From assembly GCA_003559575.1 (NCBI GenBank), contig PWKZ01000228.1, forward strand, positions 1 to 46,536: a stretch of 46,536 bases of DNA, in the 5' to 3' direction. Position numbers and translations under genes: made by a program. The notes under the pieces were generated by a model. It saw only the letters and a list, made by a program, of their open reading frames with translations. It was not told the DNA's origin and made no database searches. This stretch comes from Bradymonadales bacterium (GTDB lineage Bacteria > Myxococcota_A > UBA9042 > PWKZ01). Below are positions 1 through 9,163 of this stretch, one piece after another; the first letter of the stretch is position 1; every line of letters starts with the position of its first letter.

Positions 1-164
1 ATCTGCGGCGTCACCTGCACCGAATTAGTGCTCGACGTAGCGCTGCTACGCCTCCGCCTAATTCGGCTTGTTTCCTTGCACATGCACGCGCCTCCACACG
101 CTCGCTCCTCAGAACGAACCGGCGATTATGGACACTCCTCAGAACGAACCGACGATTATGGACA
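1..164 (-). repeat. Intergenic repeat copy A (family R180), truncated by window edge; terminal 30-bp unit is tandemly duplicated
   Basis: Contains the core ATCTGCGGCGTCACCTGCACCGAATTAGTGCTCGACGTAGCGCTGCTACGCCTCCGCCTAATTCGG and ends in ...CTCCTCAGAACGAACCGGCGATTATGGACA / CTCCTCAGAACGAACCGACGATTATGGACA (105-134 and 135-164), matching copies at 3.4, 6.7 and 45.4 kb. Confidence 0.9.
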
Positions 165-962
165 CTAACCTGGTTCCTCGTCCAACCAGACACTCAGCGC
201 CGTCACGTTGTCATGACCGCCTCGATCGAGCGCCTTCGCGACCAGTGTCTCATTTGCCGTTTGCGGTGAAGCAGCCTTTCTGAGTATCGCGGCTAGCTCG
301 CCAGCTTCCAGCAAATCAGAGAGTCCGTCGGTGCATAACAAAATGCGATCTCCATGACGGCAATTGCGCCACATGGTGTCCACCGTCACCTCGGACTCGA
401 GCCCAAGCGCTCGAACTATCACATTTCTATATGGAAATCGCGGCACATCTTTCGGTTGCAACAGATCCAGCTTGACATACTCGTTGGCGAGCGAGTGGTC
501 TTCGGTGAGTTGGTGCAACTTATCACCACGCAAGAGGTAGAGGCGGCTATCGCCAACCCAACCGATGTACGCGCGCCACCCTACCAAATGCAACTCGACG
601 ACTGTCGTACCCATCCCAGCATAACGCGAGTCGCGCTCGGCGGATCGCCAAATGGCATAATTGGCATATTCGATGGCGCTCTTGAGCTCGTATTCACCAA
701 ACGGCCGTGTGCCCCTGGATTCCTGTCGCAACCGGCGATGACGATTCCATATCGTAGAGCGAAAATCGTCGTTGCCGTGCGCTTCGCGCAACGCTTCGAT
801 ACAAATCCGACTGGCGATTTCACCGTTGGCGTGGCCTCCCATCCCATCGGCCAACGCGAAGATGCCTTGGTCTTCAAGAATCAAAAAGTCGTCTTCGTTG
901 ATTTCGCGCTCTTTGCCGATGTCGCTCAGAGCGTGGGAGCGCACTTTGACGGGCGATCTCAT
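165..962 (-). CDS. PP2C-family Ser/Thr protein phosphatase
   Basis: Motifs SDIGKEREINEDDF, FALADGMGGHANGEIAS, GTTVVELHL, WVGDSRLYLLR, EDHS, CTDGLSDLL, GGHDNVTALSVWL typical of PP2C/Stp1 phosphatases. Confidence 0.93.
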   Translation of the reverse strand: MRSPVKVRSHALSDIGKEREINEDDFLILEDQGIFALADGMGGHANGEIASRICIEALREAHGNDDFRSTIWNRHRRLRQESRGTRPFGEYELKSAIEYANYAIWRSAERDSRYAGMGTTVVELHLVGWRAYIGWVGDSRLYLLRGDKLHQLTEDHSLANEYVKLDLLQPKDVPRFPYRNVIVRALGLESEVTVDTMWRNCRHGDRILLCTDGLSDLLEAGELAAILRKAASPQTANETLVAKALDRGGHDNVTALSVWLDEEPG

Positions 963-2743
963 GGCCGATCCGACCGGCTTTGCTCAAAAGCCCACGGCGC
1001 CCGCAACAACTGCTTTCGTTCCTTCGGTTTGGGAGAGCGCTGAAGTTCAAATTCATCAAACAAAGTCGCGGGCGCGACCGCGGAGACCGGGACCCAACCG
1101 GACTCCGCGCCACAGTAGCCGTTGAATACGCCAGGCTCCTTCCCCACAAAAGTGACACGGTTGAGACTCGAGAGCGGAGTACCCACCAATTCGACTCCTC
1201 GCACCAGCGTTTCTTCCCCCGTGACAGCGTCAACCCTGTAGACCATCCGCGGGACACCCTTGAAGGCCTGATACCCAAACGCCGAGGTGTTGGTCGAGCC
1301 TCCCAGAATTTCGCCAACCCGCAACCCAAACGGTTTCCCCTGGCGGCGAGCGGCCTCCATCAGGCGTTCCTTCAACTCCTCATCGGAGAGGCCTCCCTCG
1401 GCCATGACCTTGAGAGTCCCCATCCGAGCCAACGGCCGGCGGCCGGGAGCGCCTCGTCCGTGACCCGTGGAGTTATGAAACCCCTCAATCGGTTGGCGAG
1501 AGAGCAAGAAGCTCCGCAATATGCCGCCGTCGACCAATTCCACCCGCCGCGCCGGCACTCCCTCTTCATCATAGGTATAGTGGCCGTAGAGCGGAACGCC
1601 ATTGAGCTTTCCGAGGGTGGGATCGTCGACGACCGACAAAAACCCAGGAATGATACGTTCTCCGACTCTTTCCTTGAAAGTCTGTCCTTCGTCCTCGCTT
1701 CTTTGCCGTTGGGCCTCCAACCGATGACCGAGCGCCTCGTGAAAGAACACTCCCGCCGCAGCCGGCTCGAGAAGCGCCGGACCTGAATATGGATCGAGAA
1801 CCGGGGCATCGCGCAGTGCCACCAGATCGGCAATCATCCGACGAGCGCCGGCCTCTAGCTCCGCCAAGGTGGGCTCCTGGTGGCCGCCGCGCCAAAAACG
1901 GGAGTAAGTGTGATCGAGCAACATCCCATCGTCAGCGCGTGTGACCGCCTCGGCGGTGACCGAGTAATATCGAGCACTGGTTCTGAGGACACTGCCTTCG
2001 GTGTTGACGAACCGGCGTGTCACCAGACGCGCTTTGATCGTGACCCGTGAATCGAACAGGTAGGGCTCCTCTTTGAAGATGAGCGACAACTTGCGCCCTT
2101 TTTCACGCCATCGAGCGCGATCGAAATCGAGCGCCACCTCGGGCATCAAATCGAAAACCGGTCGTTCTCTTGAAAAACTCGGGACCTCGACTGTTTGATC
2201 GCTGTCAAAAACCCTCCGCCCTCGGACCCGGTTGTACGACATGAGCGCCTGTTTGTAGCGAAAATCGGACGCCAACCAGAGCGCATGACGCAGCGCCGCG
2301 GGAATCTCATCGAGTGGCGCGCGAAGAGAGGGACGGTAACGCTCGAGCACCTCGAAGTCCGCATCTTGATCTTCGCTATTGTCGAGGTTGAAGTCCCCCA
2401 CCCGAACATCAACGTCGTAGCGCGCGCTTCTGTTGGACGAGTCTTCAAACACGGCGCCAAGAGTCGCGACGATAGAGACCTCCTCGATGTCCCAATGCTG
2501 GAAAGAGATGAAGTAGGGCTCTTCGTAGTTCTCCATTCGCAGCCCATGAAAGCTGCGATCGAGCTCCTGACGCATTGCTTCGAGGCGCAAATCATCGGTT
2601 TGGGGGCCGACACCGGCACGGGCCGCGGCGCAAGAGAACAGCCCGCAAACAGTCAACACCCCTAGCGCCAGAACACACAAAAACCGAGAGCCATTGCCAT
2701 GAGAGCGTGTCGCTGGTGGTATTCCAAATAATCTCAAATACAT
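959..2743 (-). CDS. TldD/PmbA-family metalloprotease homolog with N-terminal signal/lipoprotein-like segment
   Basis: HExxxH-type motif FFHEALGHRLEAQ, GHGRGAPGRRPLARMGTL, LVRGVELVGTPLSSL; ORF open to 2794 but Met at 2743 precedes hydrophobic segment FLCVLALGVLTVCGLFSCAAA. Overlaps PP2C start by 4 bp. Confidence 0.88.
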   Translation of the reverse strand: MYLRLFGIPPATRSHGNGSRFLCVLALGVLTVCGLFSCAAARAGVGPQTDDLRLEAMRQELDRSFHGLRMENYEEPYFISFQHWDIEEVSIVATLGAVFEDSSNRSARYDVDVRVGDFNLDNSEDQDADFEVLERYRPSLRAPLDEIPAALRHALWLASDFRYKQALMSYNRVRGRRVFDSDQTVEVPSFSRERPVFDLMPEVALDFDRARWREKGRKLSLIFKEEPYLFDSRVTIKARLVTRRFVNTEGSVLRTSARYYSVTAEAVTRADDGMLLDHTYSRFWRGGHQEPTLAELEAGARRMIADLVALRDAPVLDPYSGPALLEPAAAGVFFHEALGHRLEAQRQRSEDEGQTFKERVGERIIPGFLSVVDDPTLGKLNGVPLYGHYTYDEEGVPARRVELVDGGILRSFLLSRQPIEGFHNSTGHGRGAPGRRPLARMGTLKVMAEGGLSDEELKERLMEAARRQGKPFGLRVGEILGGSTNTSAFGYQAFKGVPRMVYRVDAVTGEETLVRGVELVGTPLSSLNRVTFVGKEPGVFNGYCGAESGWVPVSAVAPATLFDEFELQRSPKPKERKQLLRAPWAFEQSRSDRP

Positions 2744-2869
2744 AGCCGTCTTCACCGGTGCAAAAAAGCCGCCCTCAAGGGCTCCGAGGAACATCCCCCA
2801 AAAACCAGGGGGACATCACCAACTTTCAAAGTACAACGCAGCCGCTCCTTCGTCAAAGACAACGAGTTT

Positions 2870-2995
2870 CCTCAATCATCCACCGCGTCCGTGGACCGAG
2901 GGGAGTGAGACGGGTGCAAGTAAACAAGCCAAATCTTCACCGATTCGGTGCAGGTGACGCCGCAGTTGGGCCTGAATCCGTGCGCGAATGCCGGT
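2870..2995 (+). repeat. R180 repeat copy B (divergent, internally deleted, L2-type end)
   Basis: CCTCAATCATCCACCGCGTCCGTGGACCGAGGGGAGTGAG ... AACAAGCCAAATC...GATTCGGTGCAGGTGACGCCGCAG...GAATCCGTGCGCGAAT. Confidence 0.75.
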
Positions 2996-3339
2996 GCAGG
3001 GGGGGATTAGGGCTCCGCTCATTCGACGCGCTCGGTGCGTGAGTTTGAAACGGGATCTCAGGGGTGGGGAAAAGCTGTTATCGCGGCTGGGGAGAGCCTG
3101 GGTAAAAACTGGCCGGAGAGGCTTTTCGCCGTTTACCTCCCCAATCGCCACCCAGTCAGAGCAACAACTTGATCACGCCTTTCCAAGCAGCCAAGATTTC
3201 GTTTCAACGGTCCTTTTCAGATCCTTCCACAGTTTCCCCAGGCCCTACGAGAACGACGAGAAAAAAAATAGATCTCTTTTTTTAGTGATAGTGCTTGAAG
3301 AATGTTGGGGGCGGATACAAGAATCGGGGGCCTCTCTCC

Positions 3340-3447
3340 TAAATTAGGCGCAGTCCAACGCAGCGCCTACGTCGAGCACTAATTCGGTGCAGGTGACGCC
3401 GCAGATGGGCGTGAATCCGCGCGCGAATACCAGGATGGACCGACGCG
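3340..3447 (+). repeat. R180 repeat copy C1 (partial), in tandem with C2
   Basis: AATTAGGCGCAG...CAGCGCCTACGTCGAGCACTAATTCGGTGCAGGTGACGCCGCAGATGGGCGTGAATCCGCGCGCGAATACCAGGATGGACCGACG, near-identical to 3558-3625. Confidence 0.85.
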
Positions 3448-3454
3448 GTGGAGA

Positions 3455-3632
3455 CCATAATCGTCGGTTCGTTCTGAAGACCGAGCGTGTGGAGTCGCGT
3501 GCATGTGCAAGGAAACAAAGCGAATTAGGCGGAGGCGTAGCAGCGCTTAAGTCGAGCACTAATTCGGTGCAGTTGACGCCGCAGATGTGCGTGAATCCGC
3601 GCGCGAATACCAGGATGGACCGACGATTATGG
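3455..3632 (+). repeat. R180 repeat copy C2 (full length, about 178 bp)
   Basis: Begins CCATAATCGTCGG (3455-3467), ends CCGACGATTATGG (3620-3632), full core in between. Confidence 0.92.
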
Positions 3633-3713
3633 TTTGCATTTGACCGGCGCCCCTGCTAAAAAACGACTGTTCTTGAAGGCGATCTTTCGAGCCCCTCACC
3701 AGGAAGCACGACG

Positions 3714-4841
3714 ATGAAAATAAAGATTGAACAGCGCGTTCTACTCCAAGCTCTATGGCGGGCCCAGGGTATCATCGACAAGAAGAGCTCGCTCAATGTT
3801 TTGGCCCACCTTTTGATCGAGACCGTTGGAAATGACGCCATCCGAATCTCTTGCACGGATTACGACGTCGGGCTGATTGCAACCTATCAGGCCGAAATCC
3901 TCGAGCCCGGTAAGATGACGCTGAATGGCAAGCACAGCTTTGATGTCATCAAGAGCTTGCCGAATGAGCAAGTGACGTTGGAGCTTCAGGACAACCATTG
4001 GAGCAAGGTGGAGTGTGCTCGATCATCGTTCAAGTTGGCCGGGATTCCGGCCGATGATTTTCCAGAACAGCAGGAACCTGATGTGACCGATGGCTTCGAG
4101 GTGGATAAATCCACTCTGTTGAGGCTCATCGATCGGACTATCTTCAGTGTCTCCAGCGATGAGAGCAGGATGACGTTGAACGGGGTTTATTTTCGCGCCG
4201 AACAAAGCGAAGAGCCCGGTTCGATGCGGCTCACGATGGTCAGCACCGACGGCCACCGTCTCTCGAAGGTGACTACTGACGTAATGACCCCCACGACACT
4301 CGCGGAGCCTGTCGACGCAATCGTGCATCGCAAGGGAATACACGAGCTCAAGCGTATTCTCGAGAGCGATGAGGTCGGTGTTCATGTCTCAACTCAAGGC
4401 AACAACATCATTTTTAGCTATGGCAACGCGGTGATGTTGATACGGCAGATCGAGGACTCGTTCCCCGAGTATGAGAAGGTCATCCCTAAAAACTCAAAGA
4501 TATCGGTGGAAATAGACAAACTCGAGTTTCTCGAAAATGTTCGCCGAACAGCGACTTTGACTTCTTCGAAGCTGTTGGTCGTCCGTTTTGCGCTCGAGCG
4601 AGACAAGGTCGTCTTGAGCACGAATAATCCCGAGCAGGGAGAAGCTCACGTCGAGATGGATGTGGACTACGATGGGGATTCGGTCGCGGTAGGCTTCAAC
4701 CACCGCTATCTCCAAGATGTTCTCCAGGTTATCAGTGGTCCGCAGGTCACGTGCAAAATCAACGACGAGTTCTCTCCGGGAGTCATCGAATCCGAAGAGG
4801 ATCCCGGCGCCACTTTCGTCATCATGCCGATGAGACTTTAG
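3714..4841 (+). CDS. dnaN: DNA polymerase III beta subunit (sliding clamp)
   Basis: 375 aa, MKIKIEQRVLLQALWRAQGIIDKKSSLNVLAHLLIE, DGHRLS motif, C-terminal FVIMPMRL; followed by recF. Confidence 0.97.
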   Translation: MKIKIEQRVLLQALWRAQGIIDKKSSLNVLAHLLIETVGNDAIRISCTDYDVGLIATYQAEILEPGKMTLNGKHSFDVIKSLPNEQVTLELQDNHWSKVECARSSFKLAGIPADDFPEQQEPDVTDGFEVDKSTLLRLIDRTIFSVSSDESRMTLNGVYFRAEQSEEPGSMRLTMVSTDGHRLSKVTTDVMTPTTLAEPVDAIVHRKGIHELKRILESDEVGVHVSTQGNNIIFSYGNAVMLIRQIEDSFPEYEKVIPKNSKISVEIDKLEFLENVRRTATLTSSKLLVVRFALERDKVVLSTNNPEQGEAHVEMDVDYDGDSVAVGFNHRYLQDVLQVISGPQVTCKINDEFSPGVIESEEDPGATFVIMPMRL

Positions 4842-4935
4842 TTTCGCGGGACATCAAGAGAAAGCTTTTCTCGCGAGGGCTTCTCCCTGGAGCCTTTTAG
4901 CTCGCCCGCGGAGCTTGTTGGTAGCACGGCCGGCC

Positions 4936-6108
4936 ATGCGCATCATTCGTTTGCAGCTGAGCAGTTTTCGCAATCTCGGTGAGCTCCTCTGGGAGCCCGA
5001 CGGGCAATTCAATATCATCTCCGGCGACAATGCGCAGGGCAAGACCAACTTGATTGAGTCGGTCTATCTGTTGGCGACCCTCAAGAGCTTTCGAACACAG
5101 CGCAATCGTGAACTCGTTGCCTGGGGAGAGAGTCAGGCCACTGCGGCGACCATTGTCGAGCGGCGGGAAGTGGTCCGGCGCTATTCGATTCAAATCGACA
5201 AGGAGTCCGGTGGGAGGAGAGTGGCGGAGGTCGACGGTAAGCGGATCAAACGGCTGACGGAGTATTTTGGCGGCTTCAACGTGTTGCTGTTTACTCCAGA
5301 TGAGCTGGTCGTCAGCAAGGGCGAGCCGAGTAAGCGTCGCCGCTATCTCGACCGGGCAGTGTTCAACCAGTCGCCCGGCTATTTGGAGACCTTGCGCGCG
5401 TACGAGGAAGCGCTGCTGAATCGCAACGCGCTGCTTCGCGAGCTGCAACAGAGAGGCAGCGCGAACGCCTCTGTTCGCGCCATGTTGGAGGCATTTGACG
5501 AACCTGTGGCAAGGTTGGCGAGCAGGGTGATCGTCCGAAGACTGCACTATCTGGCTGATATAGCCGCTGATTTTCAGGAAGCCCACGCCGCGATCACAGA
5601 CAGTGGACAGAGCGTCGAGCTTCGCTATCGTTGCTCGCTGCTCCGTAAGGAGATTGTGGTGGGCGAAGAGACCTTCGAGACCAACGAAGACGCGGTGATG
5701 GAATGTGCGCGAGAGAGGCTGGAAGAGTCGTTGGAAATGGATATGGCACGGGGCTTCTCCGGGGTTGGGCCTCACACCGACGATCTCCTCTCGTTGATGG
5801 ACGGCCGAGGTCTGAGACGCTATGGCTCCCAGGGGCAACATCGCACCTTGCTGTTGGCGCTCAAGTTGGCGGAGATGGTTCATCTCGAACGCAAACTCGA
5901 CTTCGTCCCGATCTTGCTACTGGACGATGTATCGAGTGAACTCGATCAAGGTCGTGGGCGACGTTTTTTGGAAAGGGTGGAGCAAGCCGGTGGGCAGGTC
6001 TTCGTGACCACTACCGATCCGGCATTGGTCAAACCGGATGGGAGATATGCACGGTGGGAGATTGAAAACGGCTCCGTGCGACGGCTGAAGTCGGGAGGGA
6101 AGAGTTGA
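4936..6108 (+). CDS. recF: DNA replication and repair protein RecF
   Basis: MRIIRLQLSSFRNL, Walker A GDNAQGKTNLIESVYLLATLKSFR, SQGQHRTLLLALKLAE, LLLDDVSSELDQ. Confidence 0.95.
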   Translation: MRIIRLQLSSFRNLGELLWEPDGQFNIISGDNAQGKTNLIESVYLLATLKSFRTQRNRELVAWGESQATAATIVERREVVRRYSIQIDKESGGRRVAEVDGKRIKRLTEYFGGFNVLLFTPDELVVSKGEPSKRRRYLDRAVFNQSPGYLETLRAYEEALLNRNALLRELQQRGSANASVRAMLEAFDEPVARLASRVIVRRLHYLADIAADFQEAHAAITDSGQSVELRYRCSLLRKEIVVGEETFETNEDAVMECARERLEESLEMDMARGFSGVGPHTDDLLSLMDGRGLRRYGSQGQHRTLLLALKLAEMVHLERKLDFVPILLLDDVSSELDQGRGRRFLERVEQAGGQVFVTTTDPALVKPDGRYARWEIENGSVRRLKSGGKS

Positions 6109-6662
6109 GCCTCGATCCAAACAGCGCCATCGAGTATGGCCGGATACCGCTGAAGTATTTTTTGGCGTTGTGGCATGAGGCCGAGGGGAGGCGGTTCCGC
6201 TATCGCCCCATTCGCGTCTGGACGACAGTGATTCTGCTCATGCTCTCGAGCCTCTGGGGCTACTATATTCACACTTTGGGTTTTGGCGCCGGGTTATCAG
6301 TCGGGACCTTTGTGGTTGGCTTGGTGCTGCTTTTCCTGACTCTCCTGGCGACACTGCTCCTGCTGCGCTGGCGACTGTTCGTGAGGCAAAGCGCGGTGCT
6401 CGTGACCGACAAGGCGTTGATTTGGCGCAGCGGCCAGCGATGTTTTCTGGCCCCATGGCGGCTCATCGATCCCAACGGCTTGGGTCTGGCGGAGTTGGGG
6501 TTGGGGGGAGGCTATGAGAGCAAGCTGGTTATCAAAATCGGCGATACGGCCGAGCCCTTGTTTTTGATTCGTGCCTTTACCAAACTCGATGACCAAGAAG
6601 GGTTCTTGGGTGAGCTGCTCTTACGGATCCCACGTGAAAGTTGGGCAACTCCACCACCATAA
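6105..6662 (+). CDS. Small membrane protein of unknown function (PH-like/YdbT-like character)
   Basis: 185 aa with two adjacent hydrophobic segments (TTVILLMLSSLWGYYIHTL / VGTFVVGLVLLFLTLLATLLLL); TTG start overlaps recF stop; stop codon lies within repeat copy D. Confidence 0.65.
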   Translation: MSLDPNSAIEYGRIPLKYFLALWHEAEGRRFRYRPIRVWTTVILLMLSSLWGYYIHTLGFGAGLSVGTFVVGLVLLFLTLLATLLLLRWRLFVRQSAVLVTDKALIWRSGQRCFLAPWRLIDPNGLGLAELGLGGGYESKLVIKIGDTAEPLFLIRAFTKLDDQEGFLGELLLRIPRESWATPPP

Positions 6663-6835
6663 TCGTCGGCCCATCCTGGGATTCGCGCGCGGATTCACGC
6701 ACATCTGCGGCGTCACCTGCACCGAATTAGTGCTCGACGTAGGCTCTGCTACGCCTCCGCCTAAGAACGGCTTGGTTCCTTGCACATGCACGCGCCTCCA
6801 CACGCTCGCTCCTCAGAACGAACCGACGACTATGG
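6657..6835 (-). repeat. R180 repeat copy D (full length, 179 bp)
   Basis: CCATAATCGTCGG (6657-6669) to CCGACGACTATGG (6823-6835), core in inverse orientation relative to copy C2/H. Confidence 0.92.
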
Positions 6836-6873
6836 CACCGCTGATTGCTTGCGCGCGAGATCCCTGGTTGGGG

Positions 6874-7521
6874 TCAGCGGCAAGGCAACAAGTCGGTCAA
6901 GGCATCGATAAATGGGAATGGATCGGGACCAAAGCGCGCCAGAAAAGAGTCGCGCGGCACTGTCCCCAAGCGCGCTATGAACGCGACCTGCCCTTCCTCC
7001 GCTAGCTCGGCGTCTCTGACCGAGTCGCCCACGAACAACAACCTCTCACGAGTGGTGCCAAAACGCCGGCGCGCCAAGTCGAAATGAGGTTCCCCCTTGG
7101 CTTGTCCCTCTCCAAACCCCAACACCAGGTCGAACTCGACGTCGGAGGTTGCAAGGAAACGGGTCACGACGTCCGTGAAGTTATTGGACGAAATAACAAC
7201 TTTGAGCCCCCCGGCGCGTAGGGCCTCAATGGCTTGTGGGACATCGGGCAGGAAGTCCAGACCGGAATAATAAGCCAGTTTGCGGGTCTCGAACTCTTCC
7301 ACCAGGCGATCATTGCTGGGGCATTGCGGAAAGAGGATCGCGAGCTGCGCGAAGAACGGCACTCCACTGGTGCGAAGATAGGCCTGACGACCTTCCTCGA
7401 GTGTCAGCTCGTGCTCATTGGAGATGAGAGAGCCCGCCAGGTCGGCAAATCGGCCCATTGTGTCAACGAGGGTGCCGTCGAAATCGAACAGCACCACCTC
7501 ATAAAGGTTGAGATCGATCAT
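6874..7521 (-). CDS. HAD-superfamily hydrolase (phosphoglycolate phosphatase-like)
   Basis: VVLFDFDGTLVDTMGRF, VVISSNN, KGEPHFDLARRRFG, LLFVGDSVRDAELAEEGQV. Confidence 0.9.
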   Translation of the reverse strand: MIDLNLYEVVLFDFDGTLVDTMGRFADLAGSLISNEHELTLEEGRQAYLRTSGVPFFAQLAILFPQCPSNDRLVEEFETRKLAYYSGLDFLPDVPQAIEALRAGGLKVVISSNNFTDVVTRFLATSDVEFDLVLGFGEGQAKGEPHFDLARRRFGTTRERLLFVGDSVRDAELAEEGQVAFIARLGTVPRDSFLARFGPDPFPFIDALTDLLPCR

Positions 7522-7552
7522 GTCCTTAGCTCCGCGGCCGGCAAGAATGACT

Positions 7553-9163
7553 TCACCGCAGAAGCGTGTGTTGCCGGCGGCTAAAGGTCGCCTTCTCGGT
7601 CATCCCCAGTGCATCGTAAGCTTCGGCCAGCAAAAGGTGTAGCCGTTCGTCGAAGGGGTTGATGCCGATGGCGGTTTCAAGCGCTTCGAGCGCTTCGCCG
7701 GGTTGGCCGAGCCGCAACAACGCTTCGCCTTGCAAGAGGTGCAAGAGAACATATCCGGGGTGGGCTTCGCGCACTCGCGCCACCACCGGCAAGACCTCGT
7801 CGAATCGTTCGAGTGCCACTAGCGCGGAGGCTGTTTTGGCTTGCAACACGGGACTCGCGGGATCGATCTCGCGGTCGGCCTTTTGATACTGTTTGAGTGC
7901 CGCTTGGTAGCGGCCTCGGACGCGCAGGAGATCTCCGAGGTAGGTCAGATCACGTGCTCTCTGCTGGGCAATGTCGGCTAGCTCGTCGAGGCCGGTGTCA
8001 CGGCCGCGAAACAGTTTCTTGATCTTTCGTCCGTGCACCTCCGTCGGGGCCGGGCGCCTGAGAAGCCATCGGCGCCAGGCGCGGGTCAGCTGCCTGAAAT
8101 CCATGCCGTAGACTTCCCTGAGTGCTTGATCCTGCTCGCCCCGGGTCTTTAGTTCACGCAGCAAAGTGCGGATCCCTGCGATACCTTCATTGTGTTTCAT
8201 CCACTCCACCAACGAGAAAACCTGGGCGAAGGCCAGCGCGGTGTCCTCTTGGCTCGGCAACAAGCCGAATGAGGGGTACATCTTGTCGAATCCGATTAGC
8301 CGCCGACGTCTCACGGCCTCGGCCAGCATGAGTTCGGAGGCCGGCGGCAGACGGGGGGTGGCGCCTGGGCGCCACCCCTTCTCCAGGTATTTGGCGAGCC
8401 CTTCGTGGAGCCATAGCGGGACCCGGTTGAAGGTGCTCTTGGTGAGCACGAAGTGGACGTACTCGTGCGCGAGCGCGTTTTGCCATTCGTAGCCGTAGAC
8501 CAGATCGCGTGGCGACACCAACATGATGCGGTTGTACTTGCACATCGCGATGGTCCCGGAGTTCTCAATCGCCTCGCGCGAGAGAGGGGTCATGCGAGCC
8601 AGCTCCTCGGCGCGCGGGAGAATATCGACCTGGACCGGCTCGGACGGTTGGTAGCCAAGCACGTTGCTCAAGTGTTGATGGGCACCCTCAAGGGCCTCTT
8701 CGGCGTGGGGCAGCAGGATCTCGTCCGGGCCGGGGGAATAGTGCAACATAAAGTTGCCGCTTGTGGTCGCGTGGGAGTCGAAGTGACGAGTGACGGCCAC
8801 GGAGCCCTGGACGATTTCGCAATAGCGCGCCCAGGTGTTGGCGCCCGGTGTCTCGTCGACGGAAGGATCTGGGAGGCAGATCTCTTTGCTCGCTTCAAGC
8901 GCGCCTTGGTAGTCGCGCCGCATATGCCGCAACCGCATCTTCACGGCCCGCAGCGTGTCGGCCTCGGGATCCGGCCGAGGGCGCTCGGCCAACGCCGCCT
9001 CGACCTCGGTCAGCCGCCACTGCGACAACAACCGGTGGAGTCTTTCGGCCACGTCCGTCTCACCGGCGGTGGCGGCAAGCGGCAACATCCACAGTGACAG
9101 CGTCACCGATACGATCCGCACAACCCTGTGAGCGGGGGCCTGTCTAACGGACGATTGCCTCAT
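7553..9163 (-). CDS. Exported gluzincin (peptidase MA-like) with C-terminal TPR repeats
   Basis: HEYVHFVLTKSTFNRVPLWLHEGLAKYLEKG (HExxH...E), TPR-like repeats in C-terminal half, N-terminal hydrophobic signal. Confidence 0.82.
   Translation of the reverse strand: MRQSSVRQAPAHRVVRIVSVTLSLWMLPLAATAGETDVAERLHRLLSQWRLTEVEAALAERPRPDPEADTLRAVKMRLRHMRRDYQGALEASKEICLPDPSVDETPGANTWARYCEIVQGSVAVTRHFDSHATTSGNFMLHYSPGPDEILLPHAEEALEGAHQHLSNVLGYQPSEPVQVDILPRAEELARMTPLSREAIENSGTIAMCKYNRIMLVSPRDLVYGYEWQNALAHEYVHFVLTKSTFNRVPLWLHEGLAKYLEKGWRPGATPRLPPASELMLAEAVRRRRLIGFDKMYPSFGLLPSQEDTALAFAQVFSLVEWMKHNEGIAGIRTLLRELKTRGEQDQALREVYGMDFRQLTRAWRRWLLRRPAPTEVHGRKIKKLFRGRDTGLDELADIAQQRARDLTYLGDLLRVRGRYQAALKQYQKADREIDPASPVLQAKTASALVALERFDEVLPVVARVREAHPGYVLLHLLQGEALLRLGQPGEALEALETAIGINPFDERLHLLLAEAYDALGMTEKATFSRRQHTLLR

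Noticed and set aside
11-193. Small ORFs in the repeats (11-193, 2876-3151, 3344-3559, 3387-3659, 6571-7005, 6621-6803, 12345-12548, 35144-35425, 45408-45824, 46201-46500) sharing peptides such as VTPQMCVNPRAN and LPSVHGRGG
   Set aside because: Shared peptides come from translating the same nucleotide repeat in different frames; no independent coding evidence or consistent start/RBS.
3060-3300. Possible oriC upstream of dnaN (TTCCACAGTTTCCCC, GTTATCGCGG, AT-rich palindrome)
   Set aside because: No clear cluster of TTATCCACA DnaA boxes and dnaA is not adjacent; would need GC-skew analysis.
3340-3632. Possible CRISPR array from repeated blocks
   Set aside because: Only two about 180-bp tandem copies, no short regularly spaced repeats with unique spacers, no cas genes in the window.
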